Positions 39,165 to 47,975 of a stretch of DNA of 64,000 bases are shown piece by piece. A program made the translations under genes and the position numbers. The notes under the pieces were generated by a model, which worked only from the letters and a program-made list of their open reading frames with translations, made no database searches and had not been told where the DNA came from. Position 1 is the stretch's first letter. Every line of letters begins with the position of its first letter. Source of the DNA: Deltaproteobacteria bacterium (GTDB taxonomy: Bacteria > Myxococcota > Kuafuiibacteriia > Kuafuiibacteriales > Kuafuiibacteriaceae); assembly GCA_016713425.1 (NCBI GenBank), contig JADJPE010000005.1, positions 1,178,001 through 1,242,000 of the forward strand, read 5' to 3'.

Positions 39165-39344
39165 TCCCTGCGCCGAGATCTGCGTCGGCGTCGCCCGTGG
39201 CCGGCGCGCCCGCGCCAACTGGGGAGGAAGCCGTGGTCATGGCGTCCCCAAGCGCCGAAGGTCGCCGATCGGGGGGTGCCGCGGTCGGAACCAGGGCCGA
39301 CGTACGGACGTGGATCGCCTGAGCCGGTCGAGCCTCGACCGCCA

Positions 39345-39377
39345 GGTCTCCTAGACACCTTGTGGTCCTTCTAGGAC
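39345..39377. promoter_or_regulatory. GGTCTCCTAGAC copy 2 plus adjacent GTCCT-N3-AGGAC inverted repeat
   Basis: The 12-base word of 38131 recurs at 39345-39356 and is followed nine bases later by a perfect five-base inverted repeat, GTCCTTCTAGGAC (39365-39377). Both have a three-base spacer and a CTAG core. They lie about 75-105 bases before the start at 39452 and could be operator sites or small hairpins. Confidence 0.3.
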
Positions 39378-39451
39378 AAATCCGCCCCCCCGAAGACCAA
39401 GTTCCGCCGCCCTGGCGTCGGCCCGATGTTTGCTCCGAGAGATGGGAAGAA

Positions 39452-39787
39452 ATGAACCATTCAGTCTCGCAAAAAGGCGACAAGCCGACCATCGCCAGCC
39501 AAATCGTCCGTGACGCCCTCCTCGGCGACGACCGAAAGCAAGAGCTGGATCGGCAAAAGAAGCAGGACGAAGAGGCCCTGCAGCAAGCCAGTTCGAAAGC
39601 GACGCGGACCGCCGGCGGACCGCGGAGCCGAGGCACAGGTGCACAGCCAGGCGGTGCGCCCAACTTCTTGAACCTAGCCGGGGTGATGGCGCCAGAGGGC
39701 GACATGCTCGCCCTCGCGGACGCCCTCGGGGGCGGTGGTATGCGTACAGATATGGGTGGCTCGACAGGCGGAGGTAGCGCGGCGTGA
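39452..39787 (+). CDS. Small unknown protein of cluster B
   Basis: 111 residues from ATG 39452, preceded by GGGAAGAA; the frame is open upstream without a better start. The N-terminal half is a charged helix (TIASQIVRDALLGDDRKQEL, then DRQKKQDEEALQQASSKA). The C-terminal half is Gly-rich with Met/Ala/Leu (GVMAPEGDMLALADALGGGG). There is no signal or membrane segment and no known motif. Its stop overlaps the GTG start of the next gene. Confidence 0.6.
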   Translation: MNHSVSQKGDKPTIASQIVRDALLGDDRKQELDRQKKQDEEALQQASSKATRTAGGPRSRGTGAQPGGAPNFLNLAGVMAPEGDMLALADALGGGGMRTDMGGSTGGGSAA

Positions 39788-40353
39788 GGCGCTCAAAGAC
39801 CGGCCAGAACCCCGTCCATCACCTCGCGGGCCTCGTCGCAGCCGGTGTTCAGGACGCTGTTGTTGCCGAACGCGCCGAGGTGCCACGCGAATTCCTTGTG
39901 TTTTTGGAGAACAAGTTCGCTTTGCTCTCCTCGACCGAGGCCGAGATCGCGGGTCGAGACATCTTCAAGGTCATCGTGGTCGTGCTGCGCTATCTGCCGG
40001 ACTTCCAAGTCCAGCCGATCAAGGACACGGTGTTCCGGTCGGCACGGCGCATCGCCGTCCGTGATGGCCGGCTCCAGAGCCCCACCGAGAAGGAGCGCCA
40101 AGCCTACCGTGCCGCGTGCGGTGCGCGCGCCGAGGCGAAGACCGCAGCCCGAGTCGCGGCCCCGGTCATCGCTCCGAAGAGCGACGCACCGACTCCGGAT
40201 CTCGAAGAGCGTCTCAAGGTCGTGGACGATGAGCGTCGCGCCAAGCTCGCCGCCCTCGCCGATTCCATGCTCGAGTTCTGCGCCGCCCGCCCAGCGACTC
40301 GTCCCGCGGTGGATCGACGTCGGGCGCCGCGCCGCGATTCCCAAGTCGCCTAA
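39784..40353 (+). CDS. Unknown 189-residue helical protein of cluster B
   Basis: GTG start overlapping the previous stop (GTGA), hence translationally coupled. The first ~100 residues look folded ([20 protein letters not shown], then [20 protein letters not shown]); the remainder is Ala/Arg/Glu-rich and probably helical. There is no signal peptide. I do not recognise a family. The position between a small charged protein and a Gly-Ser-linker protein repeats the style of cluster A without clear sequence similarity. Confidence 0.6.
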
Positions 40354-40376
40354 GGAACTCAGGAGGTCGAACCCAC

Positions 40377-41126
<750 letters not shown>

Positions 41127-41143
41127 GGCACCAAGGAGGGAGA

Positions 41144-41917
41144 ATGGCGAATCCACCCATGCCAGGAGCCGCGCAATGGAATGGCGTCCCGGTCCCGGGC
41201 ACCTTTGGACCGGACGGGCGCAACCTAGCTTTCAACACAGGAGGCGCGACCGGCTTCGACCCCGGCCTCACCTCGCTGCAGGGAGATGTGCGGCAATGGG
41301 ACGCGCCACCGACGACCGCTCAAACGATGGCCGCGCTCAGCGCAACAAACGCGGCGCCGCGATACATCGCTCAGGTCGTGGCCCCGACAAGTCCCTATCA
41401 GCAAGCGTTGGCGGCGCAAGCCTATGGGTCTCACGCCGCAGCCCCTACGGGCAGCCCGCAAGCCCCGGCCTCACAAGGGCCACGGACCGTGGGCTCGTAC
41501 ACGCCGTTCGCCGCCGGTCCAGAACTCGATCCGCGCACGGCCCAGTACCTCGAAGCGGTCGGGGTCTCGCCGCTCGCCTACGCACCGGAAGGCGTCAAAG
41601 ACCGTCTCGCTCGGTGGGCAATGCTCACGCCCGAGGAGAGGTCGCGGCTCTCACCGGAGATGTGTGTGGCCGCATACACATACATGATGATCGCCGAGCG
41701 CCAAATGCCAGCCCCCAGCGATCTTACGCCGCAGGGCCAGGCCCTCAAGTCGCTTGTCGCGACGGCAGAGCGCCAAGATCCGATGCTGGCGCTTCGCCTG
41801 AAGCAGGCCCTCCAGGTCGCGTACGCGCCCAGAGATCAGCAGACACAGCAGACACAACAGAACGGACAAGGGCAAAGCATGCTCTCCGGGAGCATCTCTG
41901 GCTCCGTCTTCACCTGA
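41144..41917 (+). CDS. Unknown Pro/Gly/Ala-rich protein, last gene of cluster B
   Basis: 257 residues with a strong AAGGAGGGAGA site before the ATG. The N-terminal half is rich in Pro, Gly, Thr and Ala and probably unstructured. A C-terminal helical part includes DPRTAQYLEAVGVSPLAYAP, LARWAMLTPEERSRLSPEMC and LKSLVATAERQDPMLALRLK, and the end is Gln/Ser/Gly-rich (QQTQQTQQNGQGQ). There is no signal peptide. No homologue is recognised. An unstructured N-terminus and no Sec signal would be compatible with a type III-like substrate, but this is not evidence on its own. Confidence 0.6.
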   Translation: MANPPMPGAAQWNGVPVPGTFGPDGRNLAFNTGGATGFDPGLTSLQGDVRQWDAPPTTAQTMAALSATNAAPRYIAQVVAPTSPYQQALAAQAYGSHAAAPTGSPQAPASQGPRTVGSYTPFAAGPELDPRTAQYLEAVGVSPLAYAPEGVKDRLARWAMLTPEERSRLSPEMCVAAYTYMMIAERQMPAPSDLTPQGQALKSLVATAERQDPMLALRLKQALQVAYAPRDQQTQQTQQNGQGQSMLSGSISGSVFT

Positions 41918-41966
41918 GCTTCATCACGATGACCGCGGGAAGATCCAAGACGAGAGGCGGGAGAAA

Positions 41967-43001
41967 CTACGAACCGGCGGCCGCGAGGGCCTCTTTGATC
42001 CAGCCGTCAAAGATCTTCTGGTGGGCGCGAATCCAACCATCGGCGTGACGCTTGATGGCTTGGGAGGTCTTCTCGCCTTGGCGCATGCGTAGATTCTGCG
42101 CGCCGATGTCGGCGGCGCTGATCTGCATAACCTGAAAGAGCTTCGCCGCGGCCGGGTTCGCCTCGGCGAACGGACGATGCGCAATGATACGCTGCCGATT
42201 CGCCTGGAAACCGTAGTTCTGACCACTCGGGAGCTTCGTATCGACGTCCTTGCGCTCGCCCGGCAAGGCGGAGAAGGGGACCTGAAGCCAGACGACGTCG
42301 CGGCCCGGAACCATGACGCTCGAGACCCAATATGGGGTCCATGTGTAGTACAGAACCGGCTTGTGCTGTTTGTAGCGAGCGATGACATCAGCAATGATCG
42401 CTGAATACGATCCTTGATTGTGGCGCACCGTCTTACGAAGCCCGTAGGCCGTGAGTTGGTGCTCGATCACCTTCTCACATCCCCAGCCTGGATTGCAGCC
42501 CGCGAGATCGGCCATCCCGTCGTCATTCGAGTCGAAGAGCTTCGCCAGCCTGGGGTCTTTGAGCTGATCGATCTGCGTGATCTTGTATTTCTCGGCCGTC
42601 TTCTTATCGATCACGTATCCCTGCAGCGCTCCGGGCGAGAATACGCCTTCTCGGTAGATCTTGGCGTCGCCGCCCGCACGCTCGAAGAAGTCGGCGTGGA
42701 GCGGATCCCAATGATCGGCCATGAATGTGCCATCCCCGTTCGCGATCGCAACGTGCGCCGTCGCGTACTCGACCTCCTTGATCGGCTTCAGCGCGTAGCC
42801 AAGACGCCGGAGCGCCTCAATCACGAGCAATGTCTGGAAGGTCTCTTCGGCGAGTGAGCTCTTGAGCGGCTGCACAACGACGCCCTTGCCCGGGAGCACG
42901 CCAGCCTTGGCCAGACCCACCGAGGGAACAAGAATCATCCCGAACGCGACGCCAAGCGCAGCTGCGACAGCACACGCGCGAGCGCGAGCCCAATTCTTCA
43001 T
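41967..43001 (-). CDS. proX: Glycine betaine/proline-type ABC transporter, substrate-binding protein
   Basis: Periplasmic binding component of the ProVWX osmoprotectant system. A Sec signal peptide (ACAVAAALGVAFGMILVPSVGLA) is followed by an OpuAC-type domain of about 300 residues. Typical stretches are KGVVVQPLKSSLAEETFQTL, NGDGTFMADHWDPLHADFFE and PVLYYTWTPYWVSSVMVPG, where Trp and Tyr residues usually line the cation-pi cage for quaternary amines. Length 344 is normal. AGGAGAGG precedes the ATG, which overlaps the end of proW. Confidence 0.9.
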   Translation of the reverse strand: MKNWARARACAVAAALGVAFGMILVPSVGLAKAGVLPGKGVVVQPLKSSLAEETFQTLLVIEALRRLGYALKPIKEVEYATAHVAIANGDGTFMADHWDPLHADFFERAGGDAKIYREGVFSPGALQGYVIDKKTAEKYKITQIDQLKDPRLAKLFDSNDDGMADLAGCNPGWGCEKVIEHQLTAYGLRKTVRHNQGSYSAIIADVIARYKQHKPVLYYTWTPYWVSSVMVPGRDVVWLQVPFSALPGERKDVDTKLPSGQNYGFQANRQRIIAHRPFAEANPAAAKLFQVMQISAADIGAQNLRMRQGEKTSQAIKRHADGWIRAHQKIFDGWIKEALAAAGS

Positions 43002-44146
43002 GCTTCGACCTCTCCTCTCCAGCGGGCGATGAGTCGCAGTGATAGACCCACAGGGCCCTGGTTGTACCAGCGGTGTGCCTTCAGAGCTTCGCGCTCACGA
43101 CCAAACGCTTGCGTCAGACGATCGAGAAGCACAGCCAGCAACACGATGCTCAGCCCACCCACCGTCGCAAGACCCATGTCCAGTCGGCCAATCCCTCGCA
43201 GAACCATCTGACCAAGCCCACCCACGGCGATCATCGATGCGATCACGACCATCGAAAGCGCCAGCATGAGCGTCTGATTGACGCCCGCCATGATGCTCGG
43301 AATCGCGAGCGGAATCTGCACCTTGAGGAGCAGCTGGCGCGGACTCGCGCCGAAGGCGTTTGCGGCTTCGACGAGGTCGGAAGGGACTTGGCGGATCCCG
43401 AGGTTCGTCAACCGAATCAGCGGTGGCAAAGCGAAGATAACCGTCACGACCACACCGGGGACATTGCCGATTCCAAACAACATCACGATCGGAACCAAGT
43501 AAACGAAGGCCGGCGTCGTCTGCATCGCGTCGAGCACCGGCCTAAACACCGAAAGCGCACGATCGTTCCGCGCCAAGAGAATCCCGAGCGGCAAGCCAAG
43601 AACGATACAGAAGAAGACCGCGGTCAAGACGAGCGCGAGCGTCACCATCGCCTCCTGCCAGGCACCGATCAAACCCACGAAGACGAGCGAAACGAGTGCG
43701 CCCCCGGCCATCCTCCGCCCGACGAGCTGCCACCCCAAGATGACGAAGACGGCGATAACCAAGAACGCGGGTGCCGCCTTGAGCGCCCCCTCGACACTCC
43801 CCAGCACAACGTCGATCGGCCAGCGAATTCCCTGGAAGGCCGGCCGGAAGTGGTCGACGAACCACGCAAGACCATGATCCACCCACGCATTCAAGGGAAG
43901 GAGCGCCTCCTGGAATGGATGCATCCAGTCGAACTCCGCGACGGGCAGTCCGCCACCGGACGATGCAGAATCGAGCCAATCCGCACCCGGCGACGAAAGA
44001 GCGTCGAACGCGGATGCAGACGGCGCGCCCGACGGCACGACGGCTGCGCCAGGCGCAACGGTCGTAGCCGCCGACGACGTCGCGACGTCCGCAGACATCG
44101 CGGAACCTGAAGAGGCGGCGGCAGCCCACGGGTCCTCTGGGTTCAT
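42998..44146 (-). CDS. proW: Glycine betaine/proline-type ABC transporter, permease
   Basis: Inner-membrane permease with about six to seven helices in the last 300 residues (for example AFLVIAVFVILGWQLVGRRM, LVLTAVFFCIVLGLPLGILL and SMVVIASMIAVGGLGQMVLR). The EAA-type loop with EAANAFGASPRQLLLKVQIP, which contacts the ATPase, is intact. The first ~75 residues are an Ala/Ser-rich soluble extension followed by the amphipathic region seen in E. coli ProW. GGGAGG precedes the ATG; the start overlaps proV and the end overlaps proX, so the operon is fully coupled. Confidence 0.9.
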   Translation of the reverse strand: MNPEDPWAAAASSGSAMSADVATSSAATTVAPGAAVVPSGAPSASAFDALSSPGADWLDSASSGGGLPVAEFDWMHPFQEALLPLNAWVDHGLAWFVDHFRPAFQGIRWPIDVVLGSVEGALKAAPAFLVIAVFVILGWQLVGRRMAGGALVSLVFVGLIGAWQEAMVTLALVLTAVFFCIVLGLPLGILLARNDRALSVFRPVLDAMQTTPAFVYLVPIVMLFGIGNVPGVVVTVIFALPPLIRLTNLGIRQVPSDLVEAANAFGASPRQLLLKVQIPLAIPSIMAGVNQTLMLALSMVVIASMIAVGGLGQMVLRGIGRLDMGLATVGGLSIVLLAVLLDRLTQAFGREREALKAHRWYNQGPVGLSLRLIARWRGEVEA

Positions 44147-45330
44147 TCCATGACCTCCCTTCCGTCCAAGGCCAGCAAGAGGTTCGCCCTCGTGATGACG
44201 CCAAGATAACGCTTCGCATCATCGACCACCGGCACGCCGCACGGCGCGCGCGCAACCTTCGTCATGACATCGGACAAGGGTGCGTCAGCCGGGACGGGCT
44301 CTATGCCTGGCAAGAAGGCCTGCGCAAGCGACTGTTCGACCGAGCGCAAGGAATCAACAGAAACAACGCCGTGAAATGAGCGGTCTGGCCCCACCACGTA
44401 GCCAAAATCACCATCCCGCACGGAGATCTGTCGAAGCGCGGCCTGAACTCCGGTGCCTTCGCGTGCGATGACCGTGGCGTGCTTCGATCGCGTGACGTCG
44501 CGGACCGTCAGAACCTTCGAAGCGTCGACCCCGCGAAAGAACGAGCGCACATAGTCATCGGCCGGATCGCGAAGAATCGTCTCCGGCGTTCCAACCTGAA
44601 CGACGCGCCCGCCCTCCATGATGGCCATCCGATCGCCAAGCCGAAGTGCCTCATCGAGGTCGTGAGAGATAAAGACAATCGTGCGTCGCTTGCGAACCTG
44701 GAGCTCGAGGAGTTCGTCCTGCATTTCGCTGCGAATGAGCGGGTCGAGCGCCGAAAACGCCTCATCCATCAAGAGCACATCCGGATCATTCGCCAGCGCG
44801 CGCGCAAGCCCCACACGTTGCTTCATGCCACCTGAAAGCTCGCTCGGAGCGCGGTTCGCCGAGGCCTCGAGGCCAACCTGAATCAACGCCGCCCGCGCAC
44901 GTTCGACGCGAACCTCACGAGGAACGCCCGATAATTCGAGACCGAACGCCGCGTTGTCGATCACGCTCAGGTGCGGCATCAGCGCGAACGATTGGAAGAC
45001 CATGCTCATCTTCCGACGACGAAGCGCGCGGAGGGCTTCCGGCGAGAGATCGGCGATGTTCTCGCCGTCGACAAGAATCTGTCCCGAAGTCGGCTCGATG
45101 AGCCGGTTGAGCAACCGCACCAATGTGGACTTGCCCGACCCCGAGAGACCCATGATTACGAAGATTTCGCCCTCGTAGATCTCGAGATTGGCATCGACGA
45201 CGCCTACGCTTTGACCGGTTTTGGCGAAGATCTCTGCCTTCGTGAGCCCCTCGGCGATCAGAGGCCGAACCTTCGAAGGCGTCCTCCCGAAGAATTTGCA
45301 CAAATCTTTGGTGGCGATCTTGATCTTCAT
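44143..45330 (-). CDS. proV: Glycine betaine/proline-type ABC transporter, ATP-binding protein
   Basis: ATPase of the osmoprotectant importer, 395 residues. Walker A GLSGSGKSTLVRLLNRLIEP, signature LSGGMKQRVGLARALANDPD, Walker B LLMDEAFSALDPL and the switch His in SHDLDEAL are intact. The C-terminal ~110 residues are a tandem CBS pair, the osmosensing element in OpuA/ProV proteins. The N-terminal extension KIATKDLCKFFGRTPSKV is typical. First gene of the proVWX operon. No clear ribosome site precedes the ATG. Confidence 0.93.
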   Translation of the reverse strand: MKIKIATKDLCKFFGRTPSKVRPLIAEGLTKAEIFAKTGQSVGVVDANLEIYEGEIFVIMGLSGSGKSTLVRLLNRLIEPTSGQILVDGENIADLSPEALRALRRRKMSMVFQSFALMPHLSVIDNAAFGLELSGVPREVRVERARAALIQVGLEASANRAPSELSGGMKQRVGLARALANDPDVLLMDEAFSALDPLIRSEMQDELLELQVRKRRTIVFISHDLDEALRLGDRMAIMEGGRVVQVGTPETILRDPADDYVRSFFRGVDASKVLTVRDVTRSKHATVIAREGTGVQAALRQISVRDGDFGYVVGPDRSFHGVVSVDSLRSVEQSLAQAFLPGIEPVPADAPLSDVMTKVARAPCGVPVVDDAKRYLGVITRANLLLALDGREVME

Positions 45331-45439
45331 TCGGAACGATAAGCGCCGAACGATGCCGACCCGCCGACCCTAACCGCATCATGCCCATGCGGCAACGAGT
45401 TTCCTCGATCAATCCTTGGGTCTCGCCGAGAAGGGGTCA

Positions 45440-45600
45440 CGGCGCGATATCGGCGGTATCCGCGACGTCAGTGATATCGGCGATATGGGCGATCTCCACG
45501 ATATCCGAGATATCCGCGAGCTCGATGCCTGGATGCCTCAATTTCGAAGTGATCGAGTGATCAGAGGGAATTCGAAGCGATCAGAGGATTCAGACGATTC
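45440..45600. repeat. GATATC-rich and GATTCAGAG repeat region between proV and the phosphatase gene
   Basis: Words such as GATATCGGCG, GCGATATGGGCGATC and GATATCCGAGATATCC recur in about 80 bases (45446-45525), many of them partly self-complementary. Then AGAGGATTCAGACGATTC-type repeats run up to the stop of the minus-strand phosphatase gene. A plus-strand frame crosses this (Asp/Ile/Gly-rich) but has no ribosome site or relatives and is not called. The 268-base gap holds no gene. Confidence 0.45.
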
Positions 45601-47311
45601 AGAGGATTCGAAGGGCCACGATCGCAATGTTGTCCGGCTTTCCGTCTCCCGACGCGAGCTCGAGCATCACGCCCGCTTCACCCACGGCCGCCTGTGCGCG
45701 CGCCATGGCGCGCTGATGAGCGCGTGGACCACGTGAGCCTTCGGCGCGTGCGGTCGTCTTATCAGACAACTCGACGAGCTCGTCGAGCGCCTCTTCCGCG
45801 TCGCAGTATTCGGCGAGAGCCCTGCCGTACGCAGCCAGGTCGGGCGGAGACATCTTCTTGAGCGCGTAGTTCTTAAGATTCGCGACGGCCGATTCGGCAT
45901 CGACCGACGCCTGAACGATTCGAGTCACTTCGGCGGCCGTCGTCGCCGAGTGATGAGTGCGCCAGGGACGTCCCGCCACGACACCCTTCTTTTGTCCATG
46001 AAGGTTCGCATCCCCGAGGCCGTCCGTGCCGAAGACGATATAGTCGCCCCGTTCGAGCTTCCAAGTGGCATAGTGCGGCGTCACGTACGCGGAGCCACCG
46101 ATGCAAGCGTCGAGAATATGTGCCACCGAGAGGCCCGCGTTGACGGCGGCGATCTCCATTCGTGTCCGTTCTTCTTCGGACAGTTGAAGACCATCGCTTT
46201 CGAGCTCCTCGTCGATCGCGGCGAGCGAAGACTGGACGAGACGGTCTTCGACGCTGTCCGTCTCCGACCGATTCTTGATCTCGCCATCAGCGCCGATATG
46301 CCACACCTCCGAATCACCAAGGCTAATGACGTGAGCCTGAGAGCCGACGATCACCGCCCCCGCCAAGGTCGTGCCCGCATGCGGATTGTTGCCAATGATC
46401 TCCTCATGCGCCGCACGCACGGCCGCTCGGAGCGCGGCTTCAGGTTCAACGCTGCGGTGAATCTCTTGCGCAGCTGCCGCCAGTGAGGCCACCGCAATCG
46501 CGCTGGCGCCCCCGATCCACGGAGCCCCCTTGTCATCGACCAGGTGCCCCATGCCGCCGGCCTGGTCCGCAACCCCAGCAAATGCGATCGGCGAAACGGC
46601 GCCGCGCGCGGGCAACTCGCCGAGAACCGCACCGTCTTCATTGTAAGGCTTATATTCGATCCCATGAATCGACTCGATGGGACCTCGCGACGTGAAGAGA
46701 CCGCCTTCGATCACGAGTCCGTCGAGGCGTTCGACCGTCTCCGTCTCCCAGCCGCCCGCGACGAGGATCTGGGCATCATCATCGCCCTCGAATGCCGACG
46801 GATCTCGGTCTTCGACGGCCCCTGACGCATCGCCGACGATCCTGAGCGTCGGCTCCTCGTCGGTCAGCGCCGTCTCTTCGTCACGCAGCATCTCAGCAAT
46901 GCGACGCGCCGGTGCGAAGACCTCGCGCTCGAGCGTAGCCCTCACATGCGGTTGAAGGTCGTTGAGGTTCTCGCTCATCAGCATCACTGTCTCCAAGATT
47001 TCTCGAGCTGTCGGGTGACTTCGCATCGACTTGAACGGCAACAACCGCTCTCGCTCTCCAATATTCTCTCCCGAACCGTCAACCCCTCGATTCGGACCGC
47101 GGTCTCGCCGCACAGCATTTGAGGCGCTCTTCTGCGCCCGCCATTGCGCCTTGACGAAAGCGTCCGATGCGATTCCCCGGTCTCGCAGGCCGACCGACGA
47201 GGAAGCATTCGCGCGTGGCCTTCGATGCGGGGGCTCCGGTAAAAGCGGAGGACCGCTCTCGCTCGTGGCCTGGGGCGCGGTTCCGCCCATCTTCGCGGAA
47301 ATCTTGGTCAC
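45599..47311 (-). CDS. PP2C-type Ser/Thr protein phosphatase
   Basis: 570 residues. After ~230 residues of poorly conserved, partly helical sequence comes a PPM/PP2C domain: YKPYNEDGAVL (metal Asp), GVADQAGGMGH in the place of DGMGG, AGTTLAGAVI, SLGDSEVWHIG, VFGTDGLGD and the final KPDNIAIVAL. The metal-binding aspartates are present; the Gly after the second Asp is replaced by Gln. It would dephosphorylate Ser/Thr-phosphorylated proteins and could oppose the many kinases in this window. The GTG at 47311 is chosen since AAGGAG lies six bases ahead and it overlaps the stop of the upstream gene (GTGA). Confidence 0.82.
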   Translation of the reverse strand: MTKISAKMGGTAPQATSESGPPLLPEPPHRRPRANASSSVGLRDRGIASDAFVKAQWRAQKSASNAVRRDRGPNRGVDGSGENIGERERLLPFKSMRSHPTAREILETVMLMSENLNDLQPHVRATLEREVFAPARRIAEMLRDEETALTDEEPTLRIVGDASGAVEDRDPSAFEGDDDAQILVAGGWETETVERLDGLVIEGGLFTSRGPIESIHGIEYKPYNEDGAVLGELPARGAVSPIAFAGVADQAGGMGHLVDDKGAPWIGGASAIAVASLAAAAQEIHRSVEPEAALRAAVRAAHEEIIGNNPHAGTTLAGAVIVGSQAHVISLGDSEVWHIGADGEIKNRSETDSVEDRLVQSSLAAIDEELESDGLQLSEEERTRMEIAAVNAGLSVAHILDACIGGSAYVTPHYATWKLERGDYIVFGTDGLGDANLHGQKKGVVAGRPWRTHHSATTAAEVTRIVQASVDAESAVANLKNYALKKMSPPDLAAYGRALAEYCDAEEALDELVELSDKTTARAEGSRGPRAHQRAMARAQAAVGEAGVMLELASGDGKPDNIAIVALRIL

Positions 47312-47811
47312 CGCCCGCTCCTTGCGCCAAAGATCGAAGCCACGGTCGCGCCATGCGAAGACAGAGAGGCGAGATCTGTTGCCTCGGCGACTTCCGGCGT
47401 CGCGAGATCGATGTTGCGCAGAACATCGAGCAGATAGCCGCGGCACTCGCCGAATTCAGAGGCCGGGGCCGAGGCGGTCGCAAGCAGCGCCACGTCGTCG
47501 CGCACCGCGCACAGAAGGAGCTGGCGAATCGATGTCTCACCGACCGTGACTTGGTGCACAGCCATGTGCCCAGGCCCAAACCGGCAGCCCGTGGGCGCCG
47601 ACATGATCACCGTGGCGTCAACGCCGAGCTCTGAGATCCCCTCGGTCTGGCGGCTCAGGATTCGTTCCGGGCGAAGACCGAGACCCTCGATCAGCTCAAC
47701 CGCCAAGGTCAAACTCGACGCCGGATCGCGGTAAAAGCAACCCGAACCTACCGAGAGGTCGATCCAGGATTCAGGGATTCCTATGTCGAGGGTCAAATCT
47801 GAATGACTCAT
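47308..47811 (-). CDS. Small DcrB/PsbP-like protein coupled to the phosphatase
   Basis: 167 residues from ATG 47811. The sequence has the pattern of DcrB/DUF1795-type proteins: an early IGIPESWIDLS segment, alternating beta strands (SLTLAVELIEGLGLRPERIL, then IRQLLLCAVRDDVALLATAS) and a late Glu/Leu helix. There is no signal peptide in this form. It ends in the same four bases in which the PP2C gene starts, so the two are co-translated and may act together. The family assignment is tentative. Confidence 0.55.
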   Translation of the reverse strand: MSHSDLTLDIGIPESWIDLSVGSGCFYRDPASSLTLAVELIEGLGLRPERILSRQTEGISELGVDATVIMSAPTGCRFGPGHMAVHQVTVGETSIRQLLLCAVRDDVALLATASAPASEFGECRGYLLDVLRNIDLATPEVAEATDLASLSSHGATVASIFGARSGR

Positions 47812-47975
47812 CCGATGCGACAGGGAAGAGCAAGCCGCGTGCCGGTCTCTGCGTCGACGCATGTGCCCCCAACCGGAGCGCCGACCGGACGGACTGTCTG
47901 CCCTTCCCGACGCCCTGAATATTGCGCAAAGCGGACGCTGAACCAGCCCACGCCAGTTGGGACGCTCCCTGTGCT

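Noticed and set aside
45416..45736. Plus-strand frame rich in Asp-Ile-Gly-Asp repeats beside proV
   Set aside because: It has no ribosome site and runs into the antisense of the phosphatase gene; the repeats alone create the open frame.
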